Part shown: one piece after another, positions 11,001-24,860 of the stretch
Layout: every line of letters begins with the position of its first letter
Numbering within the stretch: the first letter of the stretch is position 1
DNA from: Mesaphorura yosii
Taxonomy: Eukaryota > Arthropoda > Collembola > Poduromorpha > Tullbergiidae
Length of the DNA: 64,000 nucleotides
Reading direction: 5' to 3'
Assembly (NCBI GenBank): GCA_009869945.1
Contig: WIXG01000011.1
Coordinates: 434,001-498,000 of the forward strand
Translations under genes and position numbers: made by a program
Notes under the pieces: model-generated
Database searches by the model: none
Seen by the model: the letters and a program-made list of their open reading frames with translations, nothing else
What the model was told of the DNA's origin: nothing

Positions 11001-13092
11001 CAGCCAAGAAGACGTGCACAAAGGCCATGAAAATGGCCATGAGCACAGTCTCGGCTCGGCCTGTGTCTGAGTCTGTATTGACGGACGAAACTTTTATGCA
11101 ATGTGTACACAGTAATTGGCCTATGTTGTTGCTATGCGGGCTTTCTTCCAAGCATGTACGAACGCGTACGCTTCGATTCTTTCATCCATCATCGTCGTTG
11201 TCGCAATCTGAATGCTGCCGCCTTGCTTTGCCGCTGAGTAACAGTAAATATACGCCACGGCCACACGCACGGTAAAAGCACATTTGACGATTTAACCGTT
11301 TTGAAAGCGGCACTGACCTGGCCACGGTCGCGAATCGCGATCATGTTCGAGTGCTTGTTGCCGGGCATCACCAGCATCAGGCTAGGCACGAGAGAAAGGA
11401 GAGATTCGCCATTCGCGTTCACATCCAGAAAATTGGGTTAATGGAGGAAATTTGTTCCGCCGGGCAGAGCGACGACATTATTACAAGTTGAGTCTAGGGC
11501 ACGCAACGCAATGTGCCCGTGTCGTGCCCATAACGCAAACGCTGGCAAGGACGGCAGTGGCAGTGGCGGTCCCACAACGCCAACGCAACGTGGTCATTAC
11601 AGCGTGGAACGGAACTGAAAGTTTGAACGAGCTGGATTCTTTTTTTTGCTTAACATTGTTAAAATCGTAATAATGCGAGTTGCGAGTCGCGAGCACAAAC
11701 TGCGACTGCGAATATGAGAAATGAAAGCGGAGACTCTACCATTCCATGCCGGGTCACACCAGCCACCTACGAAACGACTCGCCTAGGTTAGCCTTGGTTC
11801 CTCTTCTGCTTGTTAGACTCGTTCTCGAATCTCCACGTGCACGTGCAGCAGGCACGACGTTCGTTTTCATGTTCATGGCTCTTTCGCGTTCGCCTGTTCG
11901 CTCTTGAAAATCAGCCGAACCGTTTATTGGCGTGCCTGCGTTGAACGCTTGCTTGGTTTCCATGCGAGAGCAGAGCGATGCGATGCCCTACTTATTTTAT
12001 TACTGACTTGGCATTAAACTTACTTCATCTCCGCTAGCTCCTGTTTATTGTGCACTGTAATTCACTTAAGGGCATGGAATTGAAGTCTAAACCGAAGGAG
12101 TTTCTTGTTTACAGTTTGAAATTCGAGCGAGCACGAGCACTCAGCGTACGTACTTGAGTTTCGCTCTGTTCTGTTCTGTTTGTGCTTGGCTCGCTTGTAG
12201 TCGCGTCCGTGTCCGTGATTCTCATCAAACAAACCAAAGCATTAATGGATTTCCGTGTTTCCGGAGATTAAAAGCTGTCGAGTCGAGACGAAGTCTAAAA
12301 GTTAAGACGCGAAGTCGAAGTGTCAGCATCCAGGCTTCAGGCATTGCCTGCTCTGCTCTACCCTATGATTTATGCCGTGATGCATCATTTATATTGAATT
12401 ACTGCTTATGGCTTATTAGAGGTCTCGTATCCCGTTTCAATCACGTATTATATTACGCGTACGCGTATGGCTTGATCTTGGTGTTTGGGCCTTGGTATTG
12501 AGATTTAACCATGAATCCAGTATGGACCCCATACATGGAGTAAGATTTTATGTAAACATATGCACAAAATTAAATTCGTAGTGCAAAAGACCAAGACCAA
12601 GAGCGAAGAGAAGAGTAGCATCACAAGGAAGGTCATTCACACACGTACACGTTCCGTTCTGATCTGTTCCGTGCCATTGCCTCATCACATCACTTAAACA
12701 CGACCTGGAAGTTCATATGATCGAACACTTCAAGCCAAACGCATACATTTTATGTTTACGCACGTGCTGAATTTTTTAAAACCGGTGTCTTCAGTTTTCC
12801 GTACACCAAAGCTGTACTATATTACTTTGCATATTGTCATTGACTTGACATTGCGTCAAATCTTTCTCTGAAAGCTCCAGCTTCTTTATAGCAGCGCTTC
12901 TCGGTAAAATCTCCCATAAAATCCTGTGTGCGTCCAATTTGAATTCGTTTCGCTTTTCGCAACGTCGACGCAAGAAGTACGATTGCGATGTGAGGTAACA
13001 AGGCGCACGGGCTCAAGTAGGCTTTTAAACTCAAACTTGATTCGAAATCCTCTGAATGCCGAATCCCAGGCGAAGGCGAGCCTTGAGCATAG

Positions 13093-13112
13093 GGCATGGC
13101 ATGGCATGGCAT
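13093..13112 (+). repeat. GGCAT pentanucleotide repeat, four copies
   Basis: Four exact tandem copies of GGCAT in non-coding DNA. Confidence 0.85.
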
Positions 13113-16100
13113 GGGCAGCCTAATGACAAGATAAGTTAAAGGGAAATATATTATTGACTCTGACTCTTAAAAGTGCTGGTCGCTTGTCGTGACTTAATCT
13201 TCGTTCTTCGCAGGTCTGTGACTTCAGATGTGTCCTTACTCGAGTTTTCTCGCCCTGTCTTTTATCACAATCACAGCTTTAACAATCTTCTACGTAGAGT
13301 TTTCCCCTTGTGCAATGTTCATGATTCACCATTCAGGCGATGTGTTGGCCATTACTTATTTAGTTGTAAGGCAATTGCATTCTAGAGTAACAGAAGGACT
13401 GGGACTTGGATTTGGATCCCTTCGACACATAAATTTCAAGGCAAGACAGCTGAGAGCTCCTTCTTGCACGCATGCAACAATCAGACCCGGCCGGCTCTCG
13501 TATCGTGATCATAAGAAACAGCAGGACAGGGCCCCGGTAATGAAATCCAGTTTTCCCAGGCTCAGGTTCACGTTCGCCGCTCACCGAAGGGATTCAGCCT
13601 CAGCCCTTCAAGTATCAAGCTGTTGTTTCTGCTGTCGCTGCACGCTTGAAACTCTTGCACTCTTCCACATGGCTTAACGACCAGTTACGGATTTATTGTC
13701 AAGGTTAGGGACGGGAAGAAAACATAATAAGAAACCAAGACAAAGTCGACGAAATGAGAAATGCACAAGAAATGCATCGAGCAACGAACAGCCACAAAAA
13801 TTCACTTTTAAGGGGAGTGGACTTGTACTTTTATTACCTTTACCTGCACGATTTTAATATCTGACCTTACAAGAAAGACATGACGCAGTACAAAAGATTA
13901 AGTTACAAGAATAGGAATTTTTAATCCAGCAACCAACTGCGAGAAGACTGCATTAAATTATAGCACGGACATGGGTCTCATTGTTGTCGGAAGAAAACCG
14001 GGCGGCCGGCCGGTCGAGTAAAGTACGTAGTAACATTTCCCGGAACTACGCACCTTCCAAAACAAGCAAGAAAGTTTTGAGTCATGCATTTAATCATACC
14101 GCATATGTGATACGCAATACGCACAACCTGTTTACCTGTTTGCATTCAAGGTCGCTCGGCTCATCTCGCACTCACTACGTCATTAAAACTCGTAATACTT
14201 AGCGGCACAATTGCTGTTTACATTTACACGTTCAACTCCAGATCAAAGCAACTCGTGATACTTATGCTATATGCGTAATTTAACCCTGTACTTTAGCTTT
14301 TAGGACAGTTGCAAATAAAAATAGACGTCAGAGTCCCATCAACATCAACAACTCAACACCAGCAATGAGCAAGCAACACAAGTGTGATTGTCTCAATCGC
14401 AATCTCTCAATTTATGCAGGGCAAACAGATTATGTCTTTTGGGTTTCTTCTGCGAAATATTCCAGGGCGAGTGTGACTTTGAAAAAACACAGACGCGTAG
14501 TCGACGAGAAGTGTCACGTAGAAGATGATCGCCTAGAGTGTTAAGGCTGACACGGACATCGATTGAAGTGTCAAGTGCAGTCGGCGATCAGGGCGAGAAT
14601 GAGCCATGGTCGTCGCTTGCCGGTTTACATTGTCACTTTTAAATGCCAAATCAACTTGCGCGATGTGACGCGACGCGAAGTCATGCCAAATGTCAGAATA
14701 ACGCGGCGTGTCCTTGCAACTAAAACGTTGCTATTTTTGTTCTTCACAGAACAGAGTAAGTGCTTGTTACGTAACATTCTTCGCTTGATTCTTCGGGAAC
14801 TTGCCATGTTTGCCTTGTTTTGTTTCTCGTTCTTATCCTTTATTCGTACATCTTCTACGCATAAAATTCGCACATGCTCTCTTGTGCGTTACACAACGTA
14901 ATGTATTAACTCACTTAACAAAAAGCGGAGGCAGAAACAGAAGCCTTGGACTCATCTCATCTTGCCGTATATCGTAGAATTAAAGGCCATGGCCAGTGCG
15001 GACATGGAAAATGCCATGCCAAATGCTGTGATGCGGCTTTTGCCATTTGCCATTTGGTTGTAGAATGAAGCACAATTAGATTATACGATGTAATGTAATG
15101 TAGGACACATGTACTCACTGGACTGGCCAGGTCCAAGATAACCGAATTAGTATGTTTACCGCTTTCACCGCACAGAAGTCGTGCATGGGAAGACAATTTG
15201 CACATGGCACGTGGAAGTAAATTCAGCGAAGCGGATGATTTCTTGGGATTTGCAAGCGCAATTCGCCTTCCGCTTTCCCGTCCTGCCGTCCCTTCTACGC
15301 ATCAAATCGGAGGAGTCGTGTTTCGTCTTTTATTGGTTGCTAAAAATACGGAACCGAACTGAAAGCGGGCCCAAGTAAACAAGTCCTGGAATGCGACGCA
15401 GTTCTCAGTTTTTACACAGGGTTACACACAATGGGACTGGTGTAGGTAGGGCAGTTGGAGGTCACCTCGCAACGCGAAACGCGAAAGGAGTACGCGTTTC
15501 CAGTTGCGTGTGCAGATTTTGTCAGGCAATTACCTGCCAAGCCCTCGTCGCTCGATTCTTTCGTTCTGGTAAACATTTTCAGCCATAGATTAGATCATTA
15601 TTTATGAAATTCCTGCATTGAACTGCTGCACGCGTAGTGGGCTTACCATTGTCATTGCGTGCTCGTCCTCTCGCCGGTTTCACAGGCCATGCCAGCGAAC
15701 AGCGAAGTGTCGTCGTCCTCTTTCCAATAACATGTAACCAATGCTTTACGATTACAGAGCGGACACCGAGCACACAATTATTTTTGTTGTGTGTTGTCGC
15801 ATCACGTCATTGTGATTATGTTATGAGTCATTGGCTATCCTTTTTTACGCGTTCATTGCGCGCGATTCTAGTTGTTTTGATCCTCAAATTCTACGTAATG
15901 CGAATGCGAAGCTTCGCTACGCGAAATTCTTAGAATTTAGAGTGTTCGAGCCGGATAAACTTACTTTTAAAGTGGTGATCACATTTTCATTACGCCACGG
16001 CTCTGCTCGTTCCGTATTTTTGCACTCCTTCGTGTACTTTCTTGTTTACGTACATGAATTATTCGCAACTTCTCCATCCATTCGCGAATCGCGTTTCGCT

Positions 16101-19100
16101 GAGCGAGCGCACGTGCTGACGACGGTGATGGGCTATTTGCTATTGCGTTGCTGCGTAGATGCGAGGAAGTCCGTTGTAAACAAAATGAAATTGGTTTCAG
16201 GTTGTGTCCACTTTGAAAACTTTGAATTCGCACAAGGCCTTCCTTATTCCACTGACCAATTCATCGCATAGCACTGTGGGATGAACCCACTCGTGATTCA
16301 TGACATCATGGCGATCATTGATTAGCTTGGTACCTTAATTCGCGAATTATGTTCAGTTATGTACAGTAAATCATGCAGTAATTGCGAATTTCTGTATTCT
16401 ACAAGTCGCTGTTCACTGGTTCAGCAGAAGCCAATGAGAAGATTTGAATTTTCCCAAAATATAATTCTACCAAAAACTCAACACAAATATGGTTGTGAAA
16501 TTAGCGCGGGTAGGCGAGTTTATATTTTCTTACAAATATAAATAGCAATAGCATGTACTTAATTGTTATTGCAATAAGTAAATAATGACCAGACTAGAAA
16601 GAGTGGTGTGCCCAGTTTAGTTTATCACTAGCCGCATACGCATATTATGGACCATGGTACGCCGGCCCATTAAAATAATCACGGATCATGACACAAAATG
16701 CGAAACGCACATTATTATTCGTTGCTGTTGCTATTTGCATGCTTGACATGAGACATGACCCCGTCGTCCATCGTAGCGAAGCGCAACATAACGTAATGCA
16801 GTAGCAAAGCAAAGCAAAAGTACAGTGTTCGGTTTAGGAAAACAAGTGCAAAGTGTAATGAACTGGGCAAGTATGAACAAATGCGAATTCATCCTCGTCC
16901 TGCGAACGAGCTTGACTCTGGCCGATCGGTTGATCCGATGAAGTCCGTTCCGATTGCTTTGGCATTGACTGATTTCGGCACCCAAGCTTATTAAGCACAA
17001 GTGTTTGCTTGTTTGGCTGCTTACTGCAAGGACACTCGTTTACGATCGCATGGCTTACTCGTTCATATTCGTCTCATCCAGCGAATTAGTAAAGATGGTT
17101 CGGTTCACGGTGATAAAAATTCTGCTTGCTGCAAAAAAAACAAGTTTTAAATATAATTTTGTCATGATGCACGCGTGTAAATGTAAATACACTTGTGCTA
17201 AACTAAAATGAAGGGCTGCACTGTACCTCACGTAAATTAGAATCGAAGAGCACAAATGGGCCATAAACCAAGCCATAAGCCAAACAGACTCTGCACTTGC
17301 TGCAAGTAAGCACATGCTTTCCTCGTCTCATCCCGCACCCTTCAGCCGTAAACTTATTTATAGGTCATGCCTTGGCATGCCATAATCCACGGGAACTCGC
17401 TTTTGCTCGAAGTACTATGTGGATCGTGGATTGTCCATGCCTGTTTTTTGTCTCGTGTTATTGTTGTTTTTAACTTTAGACTTGGGCCGAGGCTGAATGG
17501 CTGAATTCGAGATGCTCGTAAACGTCCCAGTGCAAAATAGCTGGGCTTGTTAATAAAAATTATACGAGATCATTTCAGCCAAGCACGTGCAGTGATTCAA
17601 TGCGAAATCGCAAGGCAAGGGTGAGTTGGTCTACTAATTGTCTGAATCACCCCACTCCATTCCAATTCCAATCCGCGATTATACTGTGTTTTATTTACAT
17701 TGGTATTCTGCCAACGTGTCCCAGCTTGTGTATGGAGCGCTTTTGCAGATTCGCATTTGTTGACTGGCAGGCAGATAGACATGGAAGCTGATTTACGAAA
17801 CTTGACTCTGATTCGTTCTTCTTCATGAAGCGCGAAGCGGCGTGTAGAAATAAACGTAAAAAGCCGGCGTCTGTCCAGAATCAATCAGACACAAGCTATT
17901 AAGTTAAGCCCGGTCTAGTTGATATCAAACGTCTGGGTTGGCTGGCATCAGAGTTCATCCAGTTCAGACAGCGATCGGCAATCAGTGATGAATACAAGAG
18001 CACGAGTAAAGCAACGGACAGTGAATTACATCCACAAATACAAATTACGATGAGGATAAATCACAAGAGGAAGGCTTGGGTTTTTTGTTTATACTTCTGC
18101 GAGGCATACTAAAGTAAACGCCAAAGCAATTTGCGAGCGCTGCGCTATCGAGAATTTTATGGCAAGACGAGTCCGCGCTCAACAACTTCAACTGGCTTTC
18201 GATGCTCGACTTGAATCTATTTTAAGGAAAAATGCAGTGCTTGTATTTTCACACTTTGCACACATGCCCACTCACTCAGGCCAGGCAAAAATCTAAAATT
18301 AGGGACACAAAAACATGTTTGCACTAAATTTCAGGTCATTGCATTCACATTTGCGTTTGTATCAGCATTGGCACTGGGTCGACTGGCAAGATTTTCAGCC
18401 GGTGTTTCCTCAAAGGCAGATTATTCCATTCCGTATACTCGTGTTCTTGTTGAATTAACCCAAAATTCATTCTAATGCGCATCATTCACACGGCTGTAGC
18501 TGGATTTAACTTTTAACCGGCGTACGTAAACAGTCTGCCTTTGCGTCCAGCCGGCCACGACGTAATTGCATGGAATTGTCATGCAGCCGCTCGTGATCTG
18601 TTCATGACCAGACAGACCAATACCACATTGAACCCACTTGATTACACAGAACTTCGCTACGCGTTTGATTGTGTAATCACTCTCGTTGGTCCTGGTCGAG
18701 CCGGTACATGCTGCGTAGCTGTAGCGTGAATGGTAAATGGCCATGCTGTGCAAAAGACTATAATGGTATTTTGATGGAGTTGGACTTGGGATTTGGAACG
18801 TAAACATTAAACAGGCAGGAGCGAGATTAAAATAGATCAATTGACATCTGCGATTCGGCCCAATCGAAAATGGAGTCTCATCATATCGAGTGGACCGGCA
18901 GAGCAAGGCTGCTTTTGCTATTGCTGTTGTCGTTGTTGATATTTACAACAACAACAGTACAGCCTCGGATCTATTTACTATTTACACAACGAAGTTCATT
19001 GTAAGCTGGAACTAGCCACCAGGCCAAGCCTGGCCAAGTCCAAGATTTGCAAATGTAGCGAAAATCCACATCCACAGTGGGACTATTTTAGATTATATGT

Positions 19101-22100
19101 ATTTGTGCACTGAAGGAATCAAATAAACCTCGACCGCGACTGCACTGCAACTACGACGTTATTCGATCCATTTAAACTGCAGCAGCAAATAAATGGAGAT
19201 TAACAAAGTTTCAAATGTAAACAGAATCTCAGCTTTCAATGCTGTGAGTGAAATGTGTAAACGTGAAATGTATTACTGGAGTTCAACAGACTTTTGTGTC
19301 TGTAAATAAATCAAATCACAGTGCAAATGCATGGAGGACGAGCAAAAGTGCTTAATTGACAAAAAAGCGATTGAGAATTGAAAGCATTCAGTTTACAAAC
19401 AAATTGAAACTTTGTGCTCCCGTTTGACATTTAACATTGCATGTCAAACATCAAGTCATGTCAAAGTATTCAGCGTCGAATTTAAGTTCACAGTTCAGAT
19501 GTCATGGCGAATCGCGAAGCGTGACAAAGTTGTTCGAACCGGGATTAATGAATGAAGATTGTGGATTCTGAAATTCTGGTGATCATAAATGATGACCATT
19601 GACGAAATTAAACTGAAGATTTCATCATCTTTAATTGAAATCAACCATCCTGATTCGTGATGGTTGCAGATCACCACGTCTAGATTTAATGATTGATTTA
19701 ATTTGCCGAAGCAGGAAATGGCAGAAATGGCAAGATCAACGCCACGAGCATTGAGCCTGCCTCGTGTGTCATGTGGACGTTTCAAATCAAGGCTCACGTA
19801 GGCCGTCGTCGAAGGCCACAGTGCTATTGTTGAGCTGGGTCTCCAATGTCAATGGCCAATGCCGTACCGCATCCGCGTCAGCGTCAGTGATCCGACCGTG
19901 TCGTGCCGACTTGTCAAAGTCAAACTCAGCTCAAGCTCAGTCTCAATCCTAAACTAAAACTTGTTTGCAAGCAGGAAACAATAGCAAAAGTGATAGTTAA
20001 ACTTGCCCTTGTTGCAGTACCACAGGAGACTCGTGAAAAGTGACGTGATTCGCAAGCAGCAAGTGAGATAACATGGTAAATTGATAAGAAACCCCAAAAA
20101 TTCGTTCGCAGAAGAAACGAGCACCTGGCTAATTGGTACCTTTCATCTTGTAAATGATGACCTGAACGGCTACGGCTGCAAATGTGCGGTGAGCCAGGTA
20201 CCACTCGTCTCAAATGCAGAATGCAGAAGAAGAGCAACGGGCAACAACAAAAGAGACTCCTTGCATTTGTTAAAGGATTAATTCTGGAATCCGGATCTTT
20301 GCTTTCTGCTTTCCTTTGTCTTTTCATCTGTTGCCTGCCTGCGAGGTAATAATCCATTCTTCTCGTGTACGTGCTCTTATGCTGCCGATTGCTTTGCCTT
20401 GCCATTCTCGAATCCGAATCGATTCGAGTTCTCTGCAGTGTTTACAAATCTGACGTCATGTGGCCGGCCGAGTCTATATGTACATCAGCTGTTCCTCCAA
20501 TGAGTGACGAAAACATTAGCAACCCACGAAGAACTCGAGCCACCCAACAGCAGTTCCAAACCAACTTTGCTTTGCTGCTTGGCTCTATGCTGGTTGCATG
20601 CACGTAGTCGGCAAGTCGGCTTTTCAGTGTGCTGGTGAGGAAACCGGTATAGAAGTTCTTTCGATCCCCAACACAGCGCAAATCATATGAAAAGCTTTGT
20701 GAGCGCTGCGTTAGACGAAAGGGAATCGTCGAATTCTTGGTTTTTCCGTGCGAATCTTCCTAAAATCTGAACCTACTACGACTGTATTCCGGTCATGTCA
20801 CAATCAGACGAACTAGAAAGGTCAATATTTCCAATGCCCTAGAATTGACCACTGTTAATGCGTAATTCGTGTCGTTTAGCGATGAGGTTTCCTCATGAGC
20901 ACAAGTCGAAATACTGTACAAACACCAAATGAGGGACGAGCCCAAACCGCATCTCTCCCATGCTATTTTAGTTATAACTATAAGTTGAACCCATCATCCC
21001 AGCTGGTTATTACGTAGTTGGTAGAGAAGTTGCAAAAGAACCACAACACGGCACAGTCGAGTCGAGTAGCGAATCACCTTGTAAGCTGTACCCTTTTCAC
21101 ACGCAGATACAGAGTACGAAGTACAGCGCAGCACAAGCACAGATCGCATGTGTTGTTATTATTGTACATTGTGTTTTTAAAGAGCCGAGAAGCCTGGCTG
21201 ATGTACTGCCGCACCGCAGTTAGTTAAAAGTCAAGTCAGTTAGCAACCAACCTCTGTACCGAACAGACATCGCAATCAACGCACCGACACATTTGTCGCG
21301 CAGAACATCATTACATTGAAACATTTCACTGTAAACACATCGGAAAGGACATTTTTCTTAACTGTCTTTATTTTTAACGTTTTATCAACAGACACTGCCC
21401 CGTGTCATTCACGTCTTGATTTATCAACTTTGGATCTTGTTATTTCTATCTTTCATTATCGACGAAAGTGAGATTTATTCAAGTGGAGTTCAACTGCAGT
21501 TGAGTTCCACGTGAAAACACTGCGAATTCTTGGAAATATGTGTTCAGCTCCAAACTCTCTCGACGATCTTTATCTGGGCCACGCTGACGTCGGACAGTTT
21601 TCGTTCTCGCCGGATCGGCTCCAGTTCCCTGCACCAAGCTCCAACGTCCAAGATTTCGGTTTCGACGTTGACCAGTGCACTGGCACATGCGCAATTCAGC
21701 TGCTGATCACAGAATCCACCGTCGCCATCGCGCAGTTGCCTCTCTTCAGCGTCAGCACTGAATCGTACTCTTAAGTGGGAGACGGTCAGCAAGTTCAAAG
21801 TTCACGAGCTCATAAACCAAACGTAAACAAACTCGGAATTTACGAGAAACCTCAGTTTTAGTTTAGTTCGCCGAAAGCAAGCAAGCACACAACAAAGACA
21901 AGACAAATTCCACGCTTCGGAAAGCAAAGCCAGTAAGACCTACAATTCTTAATCAGTATCATCATCTTTATCAGTTATCATCGTCAGTACTTTACATTAT
22001 CGGTGGTGTGCTGAATTTACTTTCTGTTTCTGCGTCTTTGCCTTCCTGCAGCCAGCAGCCGCAGTCAATGCCTTCTTTGTTTTGGAATGTTTTTGTTTTG

Positions 22101-24330
22101 ATTTTTTTCATGGAACTCGAACACGGTTATGGCTCAGGCTAGGCCTGAGGATAGTTACAAGATAGGGAAAGTTATATAGGAAACCTGCTATTAGCAACTG
22201 CATAGCGACAAAGCAGACCAGAGATTAGTTGGGGGAGATTCCAGCACAACACAGCACAGATTCACAGATGCATTTATAGCCAGCACATTGAGTAATCTAC
22301 ATTCTATAGACATGCATGTGGAGTGTAACGCAGTGGAGAGATGCGGAGAAAAAGAGTTCCAGCTGAATGTCATCTCCAAGCATGTGCACAGCATAAAGCA
22401 ATACGCAGCAATAAAGGGTTCTTGCCCTTACGAGTTAACAGTGTCGATGCCGGCCGTGGCGATGCCGAGTTTGTTGTTGTCGAGGTGTATCACGTACGTG
22501 TACGTGTATTGTAGCGTGGAGCAGGGAAACCCTGTATCTGCATCTACATTAGCGGCATCGGCAACAATCATAACAACGAACGACAATGAACTATGACTAC
22601 CATCCACCTTCATACTCTCATACTACTCATACCAAGCAGCAGTGAATTTTATCCGGTATGAGTTGAGGTTCGAGCAGAGCGGTTTGTTGTTGCCTGCCAG
22701 ATTCCTTCAGGCATAAAGCACATGCTGCATGCATAGTCGATGAACCCTTTTCTCTATTGTTGTCGTTGCGCAACGCAACTAACTGCAACAAGCAACGAAA
22801 AAGAGAACTGGTCATAATGATGTGGGGTGCTCCGGCTCAGACTCGTCCGCTGCCTGCTTGCCTGCCTCGTGTGGGATTTTCTTTTCCAGTGCGAGTGCAA
22901 TGATGCAGTGGTTGCTGCTCTTGCTGTTGAGATTGTCAAAATTGTGTAATATGGTAATCATGTACACCAACCGGCTGATTTTGTCAGTTGAACCACTCCG
23001 CATGGCGCGAATGCGTTCGCGTACGTACGTGTAGCCGGTACCTCGGCCGTCGGCCCACCGCCTACAAACATGATTCATGCTGATTTACTTCACTGCTGCT
23101 TTAGTGCTTTAGAGATTTTGGACTGTGGAAGTAGAGTTCCAAAGTGCTAATCTGCTTAAAGCTTTAAATCATCCGCATCCTGAGATAAAAAGAGCCTTCG
23201 CCATTCCATTGCTATTTGTATAATTGATTGCGGAGCTGTGCTGTGCCCGGAGCCAGTGCCGTTGCAGTGAGTGTGAATAGAAAAGGCCGGCCCGAAATTC
23301 GGTTTCAACCAGTTTCAGTTTTGACGGGAGGAAACGGCGAACAAAGGTTGTGTGCGCTGCTGCACGCGAAAGGCGAAACTTGGTACTTGGAAGGAAGACA
23401 AGAAGTTCGGTTTTCGGGTAGGTTCGACTGTGTTGGTGTTGATTGTTAGAGCCGAAGCCTTGAGTTGAGGCTGTGAATCGGAACTTTCTCTCCGCGCATT
23501 CTCCCTATTCTGTTTCTATGCAAGTTCCGTGGCCTTCTCCTTGAATGACGGCGTGTGCTTTGTACTTATGCTGCTCTTGTTCTCCTCTGCGCCCACTTCT
23601 TTGCCCGAAATCCGAATCCAGTCCAGAAATAGAACGGGCAACCTGTTTCATGGCATGATCGCGCACAGCACAGTCTGCCAGCCAGTAGTACACCGAACAT
23701 GTGTACAGCACATCTCGTGCCGTTGCTTTGCCGTTCTCGTCTGCGCTCGCTAACAAAGTTTTCGGATTTTCTGTGTTTCTAGGTGGAGAAGGAAGAGAAA
23801 GCAATTTCCCGTGTTGGAGAATTGAGGTCATCGCGAACGACACGAACGAACGCAGAAAGCAAAGCAGTGCAGAACTCTCATACATTTCGAATGTTGTTGT
23901 CGAGTCGGGAACGTGCACAGTAACCGACGACCGGGTGCGGGTGTGAAACGAAAACGTAACTAAGTGAAGAATACTTATGCGTGAACGGTGAGTGACAAAG
24001 ATAAACACTGATAAGAAATTGAAGGTGAAACAAGACATCACCATCAAGCAACACAACATACGACAGCAATACAAAAATTGCTCCTGCTGCGAGCAGATAA
24101 TGTGAAACCAATTCACTGCGGCGCAGCCAAGAACTTGAACTATTGTCAATAGACGATATTACTGCTTCAACTCCTGCCTGCCTACGCGAAGACAACGCGC
24201 TATTCCTTGACCTTCATTTTATACGTACTTTAAATCAAAAACACAAGTGTTCATTCGTTGCTGGTCATAAAAGCTAAAAATAATTACTGGAAGAATCACG
24301 CATTTGCATTACGCGACCTGCGTTGAAATA

Positions 24331-24348
24331 ATGAATCAAGGATCTTGA
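24331..24348 (+). promoter_or_regulatory. Five-codon upstream ORF in the Glut4EF leader
   Basis: ATG at 24331 reads M-N-Q-G-S and stops at a TGA ending 24348, 35 nt before the main start at 24384. It sits in a different frame from the main ORF. Such minimal uORFs can lower translation of the main frame; here that is inference. It requires that this stretch be in the mature transcript. Confidence 0.45.
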
Positions 24349-24383
24349 GCGTCAAACTCAAGACACAGAAAGACAAATCTAAA

Positions 24384-24860
24384 ATGTCTGCCGGGAAACG
24401 ACTCGCGAAGCGGTCCATCGTGGGCACACGCGTCGGGGCTCTGTACAAGGAGACTGGGTACTACCATCCTGGCTCCATCATAGCCGTCAAGAACCCAGAA
24501 GACCCGAGCGTGCTGCAGCTGAACGGCCAAACCGTGTCTACGGGCCACACGTCGGGCATCACGCCCAACTCCAGGTACGTGGTCAAATTTGAGAGCACGG
24601 GCGACGTCCGAGAGTACGGCGAGACGGACCTCATTGGCCCCGGATTCAAGCCGATGAGCAACCTCAAGCTGAGGTCAGGCCAGAAAATCTACATCACATA
24701 CAATGGGCGCGAAGTGCAGGGCACCGTCGTCTATCATCAGCCAGCCAAAGATGAAGTACTTATCACCATTCAACCACAACAGTTAGCGTCGTCCTCAACC
24801 ACAAACACCAACAACCCGGCTGCTGGGTCAAATCCGAATGGCGTATCATCACCAGTTGAG
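24384..24860 (+). CDS. Glut4EF: Glut4EF exon 1 (N-terminal conserved domain)
   Basis: 159 codons ending in phase 0 at GAG before a GTAAGC donor. It encodes [18 protein letters not shown], the [11 protein letters not shown]...[11 protein letters not shown] core, and the [16 protein letters not shown] segment. These look like two beta-rich, SH3/chromo-like halves, each beginning with a 'G.(R/K)...' turn. It is unusually GC-rich for the window, as are the other coding exons. Confidence 0.9.

Larger units (their letters stand above)
7225..24320. other. 17-kb non-coding region upstream of the Glut4EF-type gene
   Basis: No open frame here resembles a known protein or links to neighbours through good splice sites. 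Frames of 100-214 codons occur on both strands but have non-ATG starts or low-complexity composition. Content is AT-leaning DNA with many CpG, short CCTG/CAGG and GGCAT runs, and GGCCGGCC palindromes at 14004, 20462 and 23285. It probably holds the promoter, possible 5' UTR exons and distal regulatory DNA of the transcription factor gene downstream. No tRNA-like cloverleaf or known microRNA seed was noticed by eye. Confidence 0.5.

Noticed and set aside
13228-13677. 149-codon plus-strand frame in the intergenic desert
   Set aside because: Starts at a non-ATG codon, composition is random, and no similarity to any family I know.
15831-16271. 146-codon plus-strand frame
   Set aside because: Chance frame with no conserved motif; AT/CG word composition is like the surrounding non-coding DNA.
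19926-20405. 159-codon minus-strand frame
   Set aside because: Basic, Ser/Arg/Cys-rich random translation without domain, intron or poly(A) support.
22981-23040. Alternating CGTACGTACGTG-type sequence
   Set aside because: Short palindromic dinucleotide drift; similar brief words recur throughout and nothing marks this one as a site.
23505-24149. 214-codon minus-strand open frame upstream of the Glut4EF start
   Set aside because: No recognisable domain, low-complexity and Ser/Cys/Phe-rich composition typical of chance frames, no matching splice or poly(A) context.
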